NCBI GenBank assembly: GCA_964409245.1
Contig: CAYPCQ010000035.1
Coordinates: 1 to 64,000, forward strand
Source: CAIMWS01 sp964409245
GTDB taxonomy: Bacteria > Verrucomicrobiota > Verrucomicrobiia > Limisphaerales > UBA1319
Direction of reading: 5' to 3'
DNA: 64,000 bases
Part shown: one piece after another, positions 9,689-18,752 of the stretch
How positions within the stretch are numbered: the first letter of the stretch is position 1
Layout of the letters: every line of letters starts with the position of its first letter
The notes under the pieces: model-generated
The model's input: the letters and a program-made list of their open reading frames with translations, nothing else
What the model was told of the DNA's origin: nothing
The model's database searches: none
Position numbers and translations under genes: made by a program

Positions 9689-12600
9689 ATGACTGATTCC
9701 GCCGTGGTGGTCCAGTGGGGGAGCCAGGTGTTTTTCCGGGCATGGTTACGGAGTATTGCTTTTATTCTCGTTCTGTCCTTGGCGGGGTTTTCACCGGTTG
9801 TCATTCCCGCGGCGGCCGGGCCTGGGGGTAATCCGCCTGACCTTAAAGTGCTCAGCGGCCTGCTTTTGGATGGGGCGGGTTCGCCAATTTCAAATCAGGA
9901 ACTGATCCTTGAAAACTCTGGAGGAAATCTCCTGGCCACTGCCACTGATGGCCAAGGCCGATACTCTTTTTCTCTGGTTCCCGGCACCTATAAGTTCAGT
10001 GCGCAAACTTTCCACAATTTCGGCCTTATATTCAGCGCGCCGTTTTTGTTCGCCTTCACCGACGCATCCCCTATCGAGGTGGCAACCAACCTGGTGGCGG
10101 ATATCAAGCTGCCACTGCTCCGGGTTGATGTTCATGTCCAGAACTCGGTGGGCAAAGCCATGCCCAATGTGCAACTGGCTGCGGGGCAGGTATGGAATCC
10201 CAGCTTGAATTTCGGCTCCTTCACCGCGAACGGGTTCGCCCGCTACGATCTGGACTTGGGACCGGATACTCCCGTTACTGATGTCAACGGAAATGCCACC
10301 CTTTGGCTCACCCCAACGCCCGGGGGGCAGCCTTATGCCATCACTGCCGAACCGCCAGCGGGCGCCACCTTCGCTCCAACGACCGTGCAAACCGCCACCA
10401 TCACGATCGACACTAACTTGACCATTCCCTTGGAATTTGCTCATCCTCCGCCAGTCACCACCGCCATCGTTGAAGGTGCCATGAATGATCAGGGAGAATA
10501 TTGGGATCCGGTGAAAATCACCTTGAAAGCCCAGGTTGCCAACGGTTTGGAGGTTAAGACTTTCTTTGTTCTCGAAGGCAACACCACCAATAAATACGAC
10601 AATCCGCTGGTCATCCATACGCATGGCGAATATCTCGTGAAATACTGGTCCGTTGACGCCGATGGAGTCAATGAAACCCCTAATTTCCTGAAGTTCACGA
10701 TTGCTTCTGACACGGCTGATATGCCCCCAAAATTTCCCGAGGATACCCCACCCGGACAGATCGTCGTCATGGATGAGTTGACGCCTTTGACGATTGATTT
10801 TCACATCGTCAACGATGCTCAAATGTCTGGCTCAGTCAGCTATAGCCTTGGCGCAGGAGCACCTCTTGGTGCAAATATCGATTCTGGCAGCGGTTTTTTT
10901 TCTTGGACGCCCCAGGAATATCAAGGGCCAGGCACCAACCTGGTGACGGTGAAGGCCACGGATAACGGCAAATCCCAGCTTTCTGCATCCAAGACCTTCA
11001 CCATTATCGTCAATGAGGTGAACACTCCGCCAGTAATGACTCCGGGGTCAACCAACCTCTGGCTGATGAATGAAAACCAATTCCTGGGCTTTACGGTCAA
11101 GGCCGCCGATGTTGATTTGCCCGCGCAAACGTTTTTTTTCAGTCTTGATGCGGGTGCACCCGAAGGCGCGTTCATCGATCCCATTAAAGGTACTTTCAGT
11201 TGGCGCCCAAGCGAAAACCAAGGCCCCAGCACCAACCAAATCACGGTGCGGGTAACGGATGATGGCAGCCCACCATTATCGGATTGGCAGACCTTCACCA
11301 TTATTGTTAATGAGTTGAATACGCCCCCCATTTTGATGCCGGTGATCGACCAAACCGTGGATGAATTATCCCCACTGACAGTCCAGATCGATGCTGTCGA
11401 TAATGACCTCCCGGCACAAAACCTCACTTTCAGCCTGGGGCTGGGAGCGCCCGCGGGGGCGGAAATCAATCCCCAAACCGGCCTCTTTACTTGGACCCCT
11501 ACTGAAGCCCAAGGCCCGACCAACATTGCAGTAAGAGTTGTGGTGACCGATGACGGGCTGCCTCCACTGTCAACCAACATGGTTTTCACGGTGAAGGTCA
11601 AAGAGGTAAATACCCCGCCGAGCCTGAATCCCATTCCGGATCAAACTGTGTATGCTTTTACCAACCTGACGGTGCTGATTCACGCCACAGATGCTGATCT
11701 GCCACCGCAAATTCTTACATGCCGGCTTGCTCCAGGGGCTCCGGCCGGGGCCAAAATCGACTCCAGCACCGGCCTTTTCTCCTGGACCCCTGGCCCTGCT
11801 CAAAACGCAAGCACGAACCGGATCATCGTGATTGTAAACGATAGCAGCACTCCCACCCTTTATGATACCAATTCCTTTTCGATAATCGTGCAGGTGATCA
11901 ACACGTCGCCGGTTATGGAAACGATACCCAACCAAGTAGTAAACGAATCGGAGTCGCTGAATTTGGATGTTCATGCCAGGGACGTTGACCTGCCAGTTCA
12001 AGCCCTTGCTTTTAGCTTGGGATCCGCCTCTCCATTTGGCGCGAAAATTGATTCCAAAACAGGGGCGTTTACTTGGACTCCAAGCGAGTCTCAAGGCCCC
12101 AGCACCAACCAAATCACGGTCGTCGTGACGGATAACGGGGTGCCGCCCCTATCGGCCACCAACACTTTCCAGATCGTTGTGAACNNNNNNNNNNNNNNNN
12201 NNNNNNNNNNNNNNNNNNNNNNNNNNNNNNNNNNNNNNNNNNNNNNNNNNNNNNNNNNNNNNNNNNNNNNNNNNNNNNNNNNNNGATCCACTTTAGGGAC
12301 CAACGCGCCTGCGGGTGCCAAAATCGATGCCGCCACTGGGGTGTTCACCTGGACGCCCACGGAGGCCCAAGGCCCCAGCACCAACCAAATCACGGTCATC
12401 GTGATGGATAACGGGGTGCCGCCCCTATCGGCCACCAACACTTTCCAGATCGTTGTGAACGAGGTCAACACGCCGCCCACGCTGGAAACCATCACGAACC
12501 AGATCGTGAATGAGTTGGCGACCCTCTCGCTGGCCATTCGCGCCACGGATGCTGATTTGCCCGCGCAATCACTGAGATCCACTTTAGGGACCAACGCGCC

Positions 12601-14809
12601 TGCGGGTGCCAAAATCGATGCCGCCACTGGCGTGTTCACCTGGACACCCACGGAGGCCCAAGGCCCCAGCACCAACCAAATTACGGTCTTCGTGACCGAT
12701 AACGGCGTGCCGGCGTTATCGGCCTCCAACACCTTCACGGTCACGGTAAAGGAAATCAATAGGCCACCCGTGCTGGATGCCATTACTAATCAGGTGGTGA
12801 ACGAAACCGCCACTTTGACTCTGTCCGTTCACGCCACCGATTTCGATCTGCCTGCGCAGACGCTGTTTTTCAGCCTTGGCGCCAACGCTCCCGCAGGAGC
12901 CAAAATCGATGCCGCCACTGGCAGGTTCACCTGGACGCCTACGGAGGCCCAAGGCCCCAGCACCAACCAGATCACGGTCATCGTGACCGATAATGGTGTG
13001 CCGCCTTATTCCGCATCCAACACCTTCACCATTGTTGTAAATGAGGTCAACCAAGGGCCGGTTTTGGCGTCCATTCCCGATCAGTTGATGAACGAAATGA
13101 CGCTTCTTTCTTTGAAGATCCTCGCTACAGATGCGGATTTGCCTCCTCAATTATTGACCTACAGCTTGGGCAGGAATGCCCCGCAAGGGGCAAAAATAGA
13201 CGCTGCCAGTGGGTTGTTCACTTGGACGCCTGCCACCACCCAAAGCCCCAGCACCAACTTGGTGACGGTCATGGTCACCGACCACGGCAGTCCGCCACTT
13301 TCCGCATCCAATACGTTTAAAATCACCGTGTTCAAGGTTTCGTTTCCAGTGGTGATTTTGGCTCAGCCCGGGAGTTTGGTTGTCACCAACAGCCAGGAGG
13401 CTCGCTTCACGGTGGGTGCTGGTGGCAGTGAACCCCTCCACTTTCAATGGGCCCGCAACGGCGCCAATTTGAGCGGCGCCACCAATGCCAGCCTCCTTAT
13501 CCCCCATGCCCAACTGGTCGATGCCGGCGATTACACCGTAACCGTCAGCAATGCCTATGGCAGCGCCACGAGCCAGACCGCCACGCTCACGGTTTACGCC
13601 CCCGCCACTTTGTTCGGCCAGGTGACTCATGCCCTCACCAAGCTTCCGCTGCCCGGCGTGGCAGTGCAGGTGGGCAGCCAGACGGTTTTCACTGGCGCTG
13701 ATGGCACCTACGTGGTCACCAACCTGGCTCCGGGCGGCTTGCAGGCGGATTTTTCGGCCTCTGTCCTCACGGGGGCGGTTCCCCTGGCGGTACAGTTCAA
13801 CAACACTTCCACCGATTTTTCGCATCGCCTGCAGGCAGCCAAGGATGGTTTCCAGGCTTACTCCTTTGCTCCGCTGGAATTTCAAAAGGGTGAAAACCGG
13901 GAGTGGAATTTTTCCCTTTCCCCCACTTTTAAAGGCATGCGTTTGGTATTGAATTGGGGCCGTAATCCCAAGGACTTGGATGCCCACCTGCGGACCCCTG
14001 CCATTCTGGGCACGAATTACCAGGTCTGGTATGCCACCCCATACAAAGGGCATACAAATTCCGCCCCCTTCGCCCAACTGGATATGGATGAGTCCGCCGG
14101 CTTTGGCCCGGAGACCATCACGATCTACCAGCTATTTCCAGGCATGTATCATTATTTCGTGCACAATTTCCAGGAGGAGCAGGGCGATACGGGCCCATTG
14201 GCAAATTCCGCCGCAGTCGTGCAGATTTATGGCGATCAGGGATTGATCCAAACCATCCCGGTTCCATCAGAAGGAGCAGGGGATTACTGGGATGTGTGCA
14301 CTATTGATGGGACGACCGGCCAGATCAATGTCATCAATCGCCTCACGGCCACTCCGGTGTCAGCGGCCATGCCGGGTTTGGGGGGGGCAGTCCCCAATCC
14401 GGCCCCCGTCGAGCCGCCCATTTCCTCCCCGCAATACCGTTGGGAATTTGGTGACAACACCACCAGTGCCGAGGCCAATCCAGCGAAGACCTATTTGGTT
14501 CCGGGCCTTTATACAGTGAGCTTAAAAGTCACCGTGCCAGACGGGCGGAGTGCTGAACGGGTGCGGACGAATTACATAACCGTGGCCCAAGCTCCGGCGA
14601 GCGGACCGCAGTTGAGCATCCGGCGCCTTGGCAGCGCGGTTGTGCTCTCCTGGCGGGGGGATGGGTTTGTTTTGGAAAGCCAGGCAGCCATGGGGCAGCC
14701 AGTTTGGATTCCAGTTGCACCGCCTGCCACCTTGAATCCGGACGGAACTTATACTGCCACCATTCCCATTCAAGCCCGGGCCTATTTCCGATTGCGAAAG
14801 GGAGCCTGA
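9689..14809 (+). CDS. Giant cell-surface protein with cadherin-like/putative-Ig repeats, Ig and PKD domains
   Basis: At least 1706 residues; the true length is unknown because a 100-N gap lies inside (codons 833-866). Order: hydrophobic export segment (about 20-45), carboxypeptidase-regulatory-like domain (50-105), further beta domains, then nine visible tandem ~97-residue repeats from about residue 355 to 1210 with the core (T/S)PP..IxxQxVNE, DxDLPAQxLxFSLG, AP.GAKID..TGxFTWTPTEAQGPSTNQITV and VTDNGVPPLS (shown here in parts). An I-set-like Ig domain (about 1215-1305), a second regulatory-like domain and a PKD domain (RWEFGDNTTS) follow. The last ~60 residues (LESQ...YFRL) match in style the end of the LamG protein at 23488-24660. 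Likely adhesion or scaffold function outside the cell; no catalytic motif seen. Confidence 0.8.
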   Translation: MTDSAVVVQWGSQVFFRAWLRSIAFILVLSLAGFSPVVIPAAAGPGGNPPDLKVLSGLLLDGAGSPISNQELILENSGGNLLATATDGQGRYSFSLVPGTYKFSAQTFHNFGLIFSAPFLFAFTDASPIEVATNLVADIKLPLLRVDVHVQNSVGKAMPNVQLAAGQVWNPSLNFGSFTANGFARYDLDLGPDTPVTDVNGNATLWLTPTPGGQPYAITAEPPAGATFAPTTVQTATITIDTNLTIPLEFAHPPPVTTAIVEGAMNDQGEYWDPVKITLKAQVANGLEVKTFFVLEGNTTNKYDNPLVIHTHGEYLVKYWSVDADGVNETPNFLKFTIASDTADMPPKFPEDTPPGQIVVMDELTPLTIDFHIVNDAQMSGSVSYSLGAGAPLGANIDSGSGFFSWTPQEYQGPGTNLVTVKATDNGKSQLSASKTFTIIVNEVNTPPVMTPGSTNLWLMNENQFLGFTVKAADVDLPAQTFFFSLDAGAPEGAFIDPIKGTFSWRPSENQGPSTNQITVRVTDDGSPPLSDWQTFTIIVNELNTPPILMPVIDQTVDELSPLTVQIDAVDNDLPAQNLTFSLGLGAPAGAEINPQTGLFTWTPTEAQGPTNIAVRVVVTDDGLPPLSTNMVFTVKVKEVNTPPSLNPIPDQTVYAFTNLTVLIHATDADLPPQILTCRLAPGAPAGAKIDSSTGLFSWTPGPAQNASTNRIIVIVNDSSTPTLYDTNSFSIIVQVINTSPVMETIPNQVVNESESLNLDVHARDVDLPVQALAFSLGSASPFGAKIDSKTGAFTWTPSESQGPSTNQITVVVTDNGVPPLSATNTFQIVVNXXXXXXXXXXXXXXXXXXXXXXXXXXXXXXXXXXSTLGTNAPAGAKIDAATGVFTWTPTEAQGPSTNQITVIVMDNGVPPLSATNTFQIVVNEVNTPPTLETITNQIVNELATLSLAIRATDADLPAQSLRSTLGTNAPAGAKIDAATGVFTWTPTEAQGPSTNQITVFVTDNGVPALSASNTFTVTVKEINRPPVLDAITNQVVNETATLTLSVHATDFDLPAQTLFFSLGANAPAGAKIDAATGRFTWTPTEAQGPSTNQITVIVTDNGVPPYSASNTFTIVVNEVNQGPVLASIPDQLMNEMTLLSLKILATDADLPPQLLTYSLGRNAPQGAKIDAASGLFTWTPATTQSPSTNLVTVMVTDHGSPPLSASNTFKITVFKVSFPVVILAQPGSLVVTNSQEARFTVGAGGSEPLHFQWARNGANLSGATNASLLIPHAQLVDAGDYTVTVSNAYGSATSQTATLTVYAPATLFGQVTHALTKLPLPGVAVQVGSQTVFTGADGTYVVTNLAPGGLQADFSASVLTGAVPLAVQFNNTSTDFSHRLQAAKDGFQAYSFAPLEFQKGENREWNFSLSPTFKGMRLVLNWGRNPKDLDAHLRTPAILGTNYQVWYATPYKGHTNSAPFAQLDMDESAGFGPETITIYQLFPGMYHYFVHNFQEEQGDTGPLANSAAVVQIYGDQGLIQTIPVPSEGAGDYWDVCTIDGTTGQINVINRLTATPVSAAMPGLGGAVPNPAPVEPPISSPQYRWEFGDNTTSAEANPAKTYLVPGLYTVSLKVTVPDGRSAERVRTNYITVAQAPASGPQLSIRRLGSAVVLSWRGDGFVLESQAAMGQPVWIPVAPPATLNPDGTYTATIPIQARAYFRLRKGA
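10745..13335 (+). repeat. Tandem 291-bp coding repeats (cadherin-like/He_PIG)
   Basis: Nine visible repeats of about 97 codons, one of them partly masked by the N gap. The units around the gap are the most alike at DNA level: the stretch beginning GATCCACTTTAGGGACCAAC occurs at 12285 and again at 12576, exactly 291 bp apart, and the sequence ending at 12184 is nearly the same as that ending at 12460. This recent homogenisation explains why assembly failed there. Confidence 0.9.
12185..12284. other. Scaffold gap (100 N)
   Basis: Exactly 100 N inside the repeat region. The same interval in the next repeat copy (12461-12575) is 115 bp. Both 100 and 115 leave remainder 1 on division by 3, so the frame stays open. 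The real distance is expected to be 115 bp plus any multiple of 291 bp. Confidence 0.99.
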
Positions 14810-14940
14810 TTTAGGCCCAGCAAATTTGTCCAAACGCGCAGATTCCGGCCAAAATCCTGCTCCAAAACCTGGCCAGCAATCCTGGTTGTGGGGAGCTTCC
14901 TGCTGGTTTCTCAAGGGCGTGTTGCTTGGCGCCTGAGGAG

Positions 14941-15843
14941 TTAGCGCCGGGCGGCCAGGCTGGCCAGGTAGCCCCAGGCCATGCCCATGCCCAAACCTGC
15001 CGCGTGGACCACATTGGCGATATGGCCTGCCATGTCCGTCAGGCAGAAAAAGAACCAGATCAGCATCATCCATATGGTGGTGGGATGCAGGCGCAATCCT
15101 GAGCCGGGATCAAAACGGCTCCTGATCCAAATGTAGCCCAGGAGGCCATAAACCACGCCGGACATGCCGCCAAAAGCCGGGCCGCTCCAGAGGAATTGGG
15201 CGAGGTTGGAAGTGCCGGAAATGCACAAGACCAGAACTGCCAGGTGGCCGCTGCCCAGCCGCCATTCGATGATGCTTCCCAGGTCGCGCAGCCAGAGCAT
15301 GTTAAAGACTATATGCAGGATGCTGAGATGGATCAGCATCGGGGTGAACAAGCGCCAAACTTCGCCCTGGCGGATTTCCACCAGGTCCGAAAGTTTGTGG
15401 AGGCCGGGCAAAACGGCTTTCGCTTGGGAAATAAACAGGCTGCGGATGGAGGCCAGGTCCGCTCCAAAATTGGAGACGACAAAAACCATCATGCAGACTG
15501 CCATCAGCACCGTGGTGAGCAGGCCCAGCCGGATTTCCACCTGCACGGAGGTCAGTTCAGCGCGATCATGCAGCTTGCGGCGGTAGTTTTCCTCCATTCT
15601 TTCCGCTTCAGATTTGAGCTTGGCGCCGGTGCGGGCCTTGTCATGGTAAATCGGATCCGCCGGATTGGCGCGATATTGGTCCAGCATCCGGGAGGCCATC
15701 GCCAATTGGTCGTCATCATGGACCCAGATGCACCACTGCCCGTTGTCATCCTGTTCGACTTGGTTTTCGATGCCCTCGGCGTGGAGGAAATTGCCGAAGA
15801 TGGTGGCTGGGGATTCTTCGCCCAGTTGGCCGATCATGCGCAT
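14941..15843 (-). CDS. glpG: Rhomboid intramembrane serine protease GlpG
   Basis: 300 residues when started at the ATG at 15843. The open frame runs further upstream, but that part overlaps lpxA, and MRMIG... matches the way GlpG proteins begin. The N-terminal cytoplasmic GlpG domain is clear (residues 1-65, ending NPADPIYH; E. coli GlpG has NPADPRYL). Six membrane segments follow, with WRLFTPMLIHLSILHIVFNM, GGMSGVVYGL (catalytic S228) and ANVVHAAGLG (catalytic H280). It cleaves membrane proteins within the inner membrane. It is the last gene of the minus-strand set lpdA, exonuclease, lpxA, glpG, 13 bp after lpxA. Known substrates of rhomboids vary; none can be inferred here. Confidence 0.93.
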   Translation of the reverse strand: MRMIGQLGEESPATIFGNFLHAEGIENQVEQDDNGQWCIWVHDDDQLAMASRMLDQYRANPADPIYHDKARTGAKLKSEAERMEENYRRKLHDRAELTSVQVEIRLGLLTTVLMAVCMMVFVVSNFGADLASIRSLFISQAKAVLPGLHKLSDLVEIRQGEVWRLFTPMLIHLSILHIVFNMLWLRDLGSIIEWRLGSGHLAVLVLCISGTSNLAQFLWSGPAFGGMSGVVYGLLGYIWIRSRFDPGSGLRLHPTTIWMMLIWFFFCLTDMAGHIANVVHAAGLGMGMAWGYLASLAARR

Positions 15844-15856
15844 AATGTAGAATGGG

Positions 15857-16687
15857 TCAAAGATCCGTTTCAGCTTCGTCCGTCCGGCCCTGGAGGCGGT
15901 AATTCCGGGTATCCCGGCACACCCCCCGTTTGCTGGCGGCCACAAAATCCAGGAGGTGGCGGCCGGAGTTGCTGGTGCAGGCCGCCCGGGCGGCCTCGAC
16001 CGCCGCGCGCGGTGAACCTCCCCCGCGGAACAGGAGATGGTAAAGCTGTTTCAATTCCTGGCGTTGCTCGAGGCTGTGGCCCGACCGCCGCAGGCCAATA
16101 ATGTTCAACCCGCAGATGCCGTTGTCGCCCCGGGCAATGGTGTACGGCGGCAAATCCTGGCTGATGGCGGATCCCCCCTGCATCAGGGCCAGGGTGCCGA
16201 CCCGCACGAATTGGTGCACCAGGCAATTGCCCGATACATTGGCGCGGTCCTCCACCAAAACGTGCCCCGCCAGCAGCGCTCCGTTGGCGATGATCACCTG
16301 GCTGCCCACGCTGGCATTGTGCCCCACATGGCAGTGGGCCATGAAATAATTGTGCGAGCCGATCACCGTGTCCTCGGACACTTTGTTGGCCCGATGGATG
16401 GTGACCTGTTCGCGGAAGCAATTATGGTCGCCGATCCGCAGGCGCGTGGGTTCGTCCCGGTATTTAAGATCCTGGGGGGCATCGCCGATCACGCAGCCGG
16501 CATGGAAGGTGTTATGGGCGCCGATGGTGGTGTGGCCGGTGAGCAGGACGTAAGGCCCCACCACGCAATGCGGCCCTAATTGGACGCCGGCTTCGATGAT
16601 GGCATAAGGTCCGATCCGCACGGTTGGGTCCAGCCGCGCTCCGGGAGAGACGATGGCGGTGGGATGGATCAAGGCAGCGGGTTCCAT
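15857..16687 (-). CDS. lpxA: Acyl-[ACP]-UDP-N-acetylglucosamine O-acyltransferase LpxA
   Basis: 276 residues, close to the usual ~262. Left-handed beta-helix hexapeptide repeats fill the first ~190 residues (IGPYAIIEAG, VVGPYVLLTG, TIGAHNTFHAG), with GDAPQDLKY, a signature that distinguishes LpxA from LpxD, and the catalytic histidine in MAHCHVGHN. A helical C-terminal domain follows (SLEQRQELKQLYHLLFR). LpxA attaches a 3-hydroxyacyl chain to UDP-GlcNAc in the first step of lipid A synthesis in the cytoplasm, so the organism builds a lipopolysaccharide outer membrane. It starts 6 bp after the upstream exonuclease gene ends and is followed by glpG. The rest of the lipid A pathway (lpxC, fabZ) is not beside it, unlike the classical cluster. 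Confidence 0.95.
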   Translation of the reverse strand: MEPAALIHPTAIVSPGARLDPTVRIGPYAIIEAGVQLGPHCVVGPYVLLTGHTTIGAHNTFHAGCVIGDAPQDLKYRDEPTRLRIGDHNCFREQVTIHRANKVSEDTVIGSHNYFMAHCHVGHNASVGSQVIIANGALLAGHVLVEDRANVSGNCLVHQFVRVGTLALMQGGSAISQDLPPYTIARGDNGICGLNIIGLRRSGHSLEQRQELKQLYHLLFRGGGSPRAAVEAARAACTSNSGRHLLDFVAASKRGVCRDTRNYRLQGRTDEAETDL

Positions 16688-16693
16688 GCTTGG

Positions 16694-17227
16694 CTACCAG
16701 TTCACTTGGATGTTGGTCTTTTGCCCGAATTTATTGATGTAATGCAGCTGTTTGTGTTCCCGGCCGTGCTCATGCAGCATTTTCGTGATTTTGACATCGA
16801 AACAGCAATATTCGGCGATTTCGAGCAATTTCCCCTCCCGGAACCACCGGATGGCCTGCAATCCATCCGCCGTTTTTTCGGTGCCCAAGGTGGCGGAGGC
16901 CACGGAATCCAGCGAGAGCCGGTGGTTGATGACTTTCTGGATTTCAATGAGCAAATCCAGGGCGGGCAATTGTTTGAGATCGAACCAGCTATACGAATTC
17001 AGCACCTCAAAATCGAAACGGATATGGTTGAAACCAATGATCAGATCCGCCCTTTGCAGCTCCCGGATCAGCTCCTGCACCTGTTTTTCCCCATAGATTT
17101 TATACCCGCCGCGCAAGGTGCTGTAGGTGACGCCGATGCTCAATCCCAAATCGCGGATATTATCCCAGCCACCGACTTCATCGGCCGACTTTTGGGTTTC
17201 CAAATCGAAATAGACCCAGTTCTTCAT
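16694..17227 (-). CDS. RNase H-fold DEDDy 3'-5' exonuclease-like protein
   Basis: 177 residues from the ATG at 17227, which overlaps the lpdA stop as ATGA, so this start is preferred to an upstream one inside lpdA. The DEDDy pattern is complete: D8 and E10 in YFDLET, D72 in IIGFNHIRFD, and Y140/D144 in EYCCFD. It resembles the YprB/DnaQ-like predicted exonuclease group. These enzymes remove nucleotides from 3' ends of DNA or RNA using two metal ions; which nucleic acid is used here is unknown. Translational coupling to lpdA and close spacing to lpxA place it in an operon with genes of unrelated function. Confidence 0.8.
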   Translation of the reverse strand: MKNWVYFDLETQKSADEVGGWDNIRDLGLSIGVTYSTLRGGYKIYGEKQVQELIRELQRADLIIGFNHIRFDFEVLNSYSWFDLKQLPALDLLIEIQKVINHRLSLDSVASATLGTEKTADGLQAIRWFREGKLLEIAEYCCFDVKITKMLHEHGREHKQLHYINKFGQKTNIQVNW

Positions 17228-18648
17228 TTGCGCACGATGATATGGGTGGGCTTTCCGCAAAGAGCTTCCGCCGCCTCCCCGATGGCCTCGCCGAGGGTTG
17301 GATGGGCAAAGACCGTCTCCGCCAACTGGTGGATATTGATGCCCCATTGCATGGCCAGCGCGACCTGGCCAATCAGTTCGGTGGCGTGCGGGCCGAAAAT
17401 ATGCCCGCCCAGCAGTTTTCCCGTTTGGGCATCCGCCAGCAGTTTTATGAAGCCGTCTGTTTCGCCGGTGGCCGCCGCTTTGCCGAGCGCCGCGAAGGGG
17501 AACCGGCCCGCGCGCACGGGCGTGCCCCGCTGGCTGGCCGCCTCTTCGGTGAGCCCCACGCTGGCAATCTCAGGGTGGGTGTAAACACAGGCCGGGATGC
17601 AATCGTAATCCAGGCTCTTCAAGGGTGGCGGAAGGTCCGGGCGGCGGCTCCGGAGCAAGTGGTTCACCACGCGGCGCCCCTGGGCGCTGGCCACATGCGC
17701 CAGGGCCAGGTGGCCCGTTACGTCGCCGATGGCATGGATATGCGGCGCGCTGGTTTGGAATGAATCGTTGACCTCAATGCCCTTTTCGGAGCACTTGAGG
17801 CCGGCATTTTCCAAGCCCAGATTTTCCAGGTTCGGATTCCGCCCGACTGCCACCAGCGCCCTGTCGCCGGCAACCACCTGGCCGTCAGCCAGCTTCAATA
17901 GGATCCGCTCACCGTTCTCCGCCTCGGCAATCCGTGCGTTGCAAAGGATCGTGACGCCGCTTTTCGCGAGCGCCCGTTTCAAGCCGGTGCCCAGATCCCG
18001 GTCCATGTTCGGCAGCAGGCGGTCCATGGCCTCGATGATCGTCACCCGGCTGCCCAGCGTGTTGAACAAGCTGGCAAATTCGCACCCGATATAGCCGCCC
18101 CCCACAATGATCAGCTCTTGAGGTATGGCCGTCAGGTTCAAGGCATCGCTGCTGTTCAGGACCCGCACTCCATCCCGCTTCAGCATCGGCAAATCCGCGG
18201 CATGGGAACCGGTGGCCAGCAGGATGGCGCCCGGGTTGGCCAGGGTGCGCGCCAGCTTGTCGGCATAGTCATAAACCTCAACTTCCAAGCCCGATTTGAG
18301 AAAAGCCCGTCCGATGATGATCTCCACCTGGTTCTTTTCCAACAGGTACTGGATGCCCTGGGTGAACTGGTTGATCACCCTTTTCTGGCGTTCAAACATC
18401 GCGGAATAGCTGATTTTTTCCGGCCCGGTTTTGATCCCGAAGGCTGCCGCCTGGCGGACCATCCGTGCGGCGTCCGCCCCGGCCAGCATGGTTTTGGTGG
18501 GGATGCAGCCTGCCTGCAGGCAGACGCCTCCCAAAGCCCGGGCCTCGACGATGGCCACCTTCAATCCCTCCTGGGCGGCATGGATCGCCGCCACGTATCC
18601 ACCGGGTCCGGCTCCGATGACAACCAAATCGTGATTCAATTCGCTCAC
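17224..18648 (-). CDS. lpdA: Dihydrolipoyl dehydrogenase (E3)
   Basis: 474 residues, normal length. FAD-binding GAGPGGYVAAIHA at residues 12-24, redox disulfide in GGVCLQAGCIPTK (usual form GGTCLNVGCIPSK), second Rossmann motif GGGYIGCEFAS, FAD motif HAIGDVTGHLALAHVASAQG, and the C-terminal His-Glu pair in FAHPTLGEAIGEAAE. It reoxidises the lipoyl group of 2-oxoacid dehydrogenase complexes or the glycine cleavage system and makes NADH. No E1 or E2 gene is in the window, so its partner complex is elsewhere. First gene of the four-gene minus-strand operon. A 104-bp spacer upstream (18649-18752) should carry the promoter. Confidence 0.93.
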   Translation of the reverse strand: MSELNHDLVVIGAGPGGYVAAIHAAQEGLKVAIVEARALGGVCLQAGCIPTKTMLAGADAARMVRQAAAFGIKTGPEKISYSAMFERQKRVINQFTQGIQYLLEKNQVEIIIGRAFLKSGLEVEVYDYADKLARTLANPGAILLATGSHAADLPMLKRDGVRVLNSSDALNLTAIPQELIIVGGGYIGCEFASLFNTLGSRVTIIEAMDRLLPNMDRDLGTGLKRALAKSGVTILCNARIAEAENGERILLKLADGQVVAGDRALVAVGRNPNLENLGLENAGLKCSEKGIEVNDSFQTSAPHIHAIGDVTGHLALAHVASAQGRRVVNHLLRSRRPDLPPPLKSLDYDCIPACVYTHPEIASVGLTEEAASQRGTPVRAGRFPFAALGKAAATGETDGFIKLLADAQTGKLLGGHIFGPHATELIGQVALAMQWGINIHQLAETVFAHPTLGEAIGEAAEALCGKPTHIIVRK

Positions 18649-18752
18649 CCGGCAACTTTAACGGCCGTCCAAAGCTTGGCAAGCTTGCCTGGGACGGGAA
18701 TTGAGGGAATTCCCGCCGGCCATGCCCAGCCTTTCCCGCCTTGCAACCCGGA

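Noticed and set aside
10745..13335. Regular repeats considered as a CRISPR array or satellite
   Set aside because: The period of 291 bp keeps one open frame and codes for clear cadherin-like domains; there are no short repeats with unique spacers.
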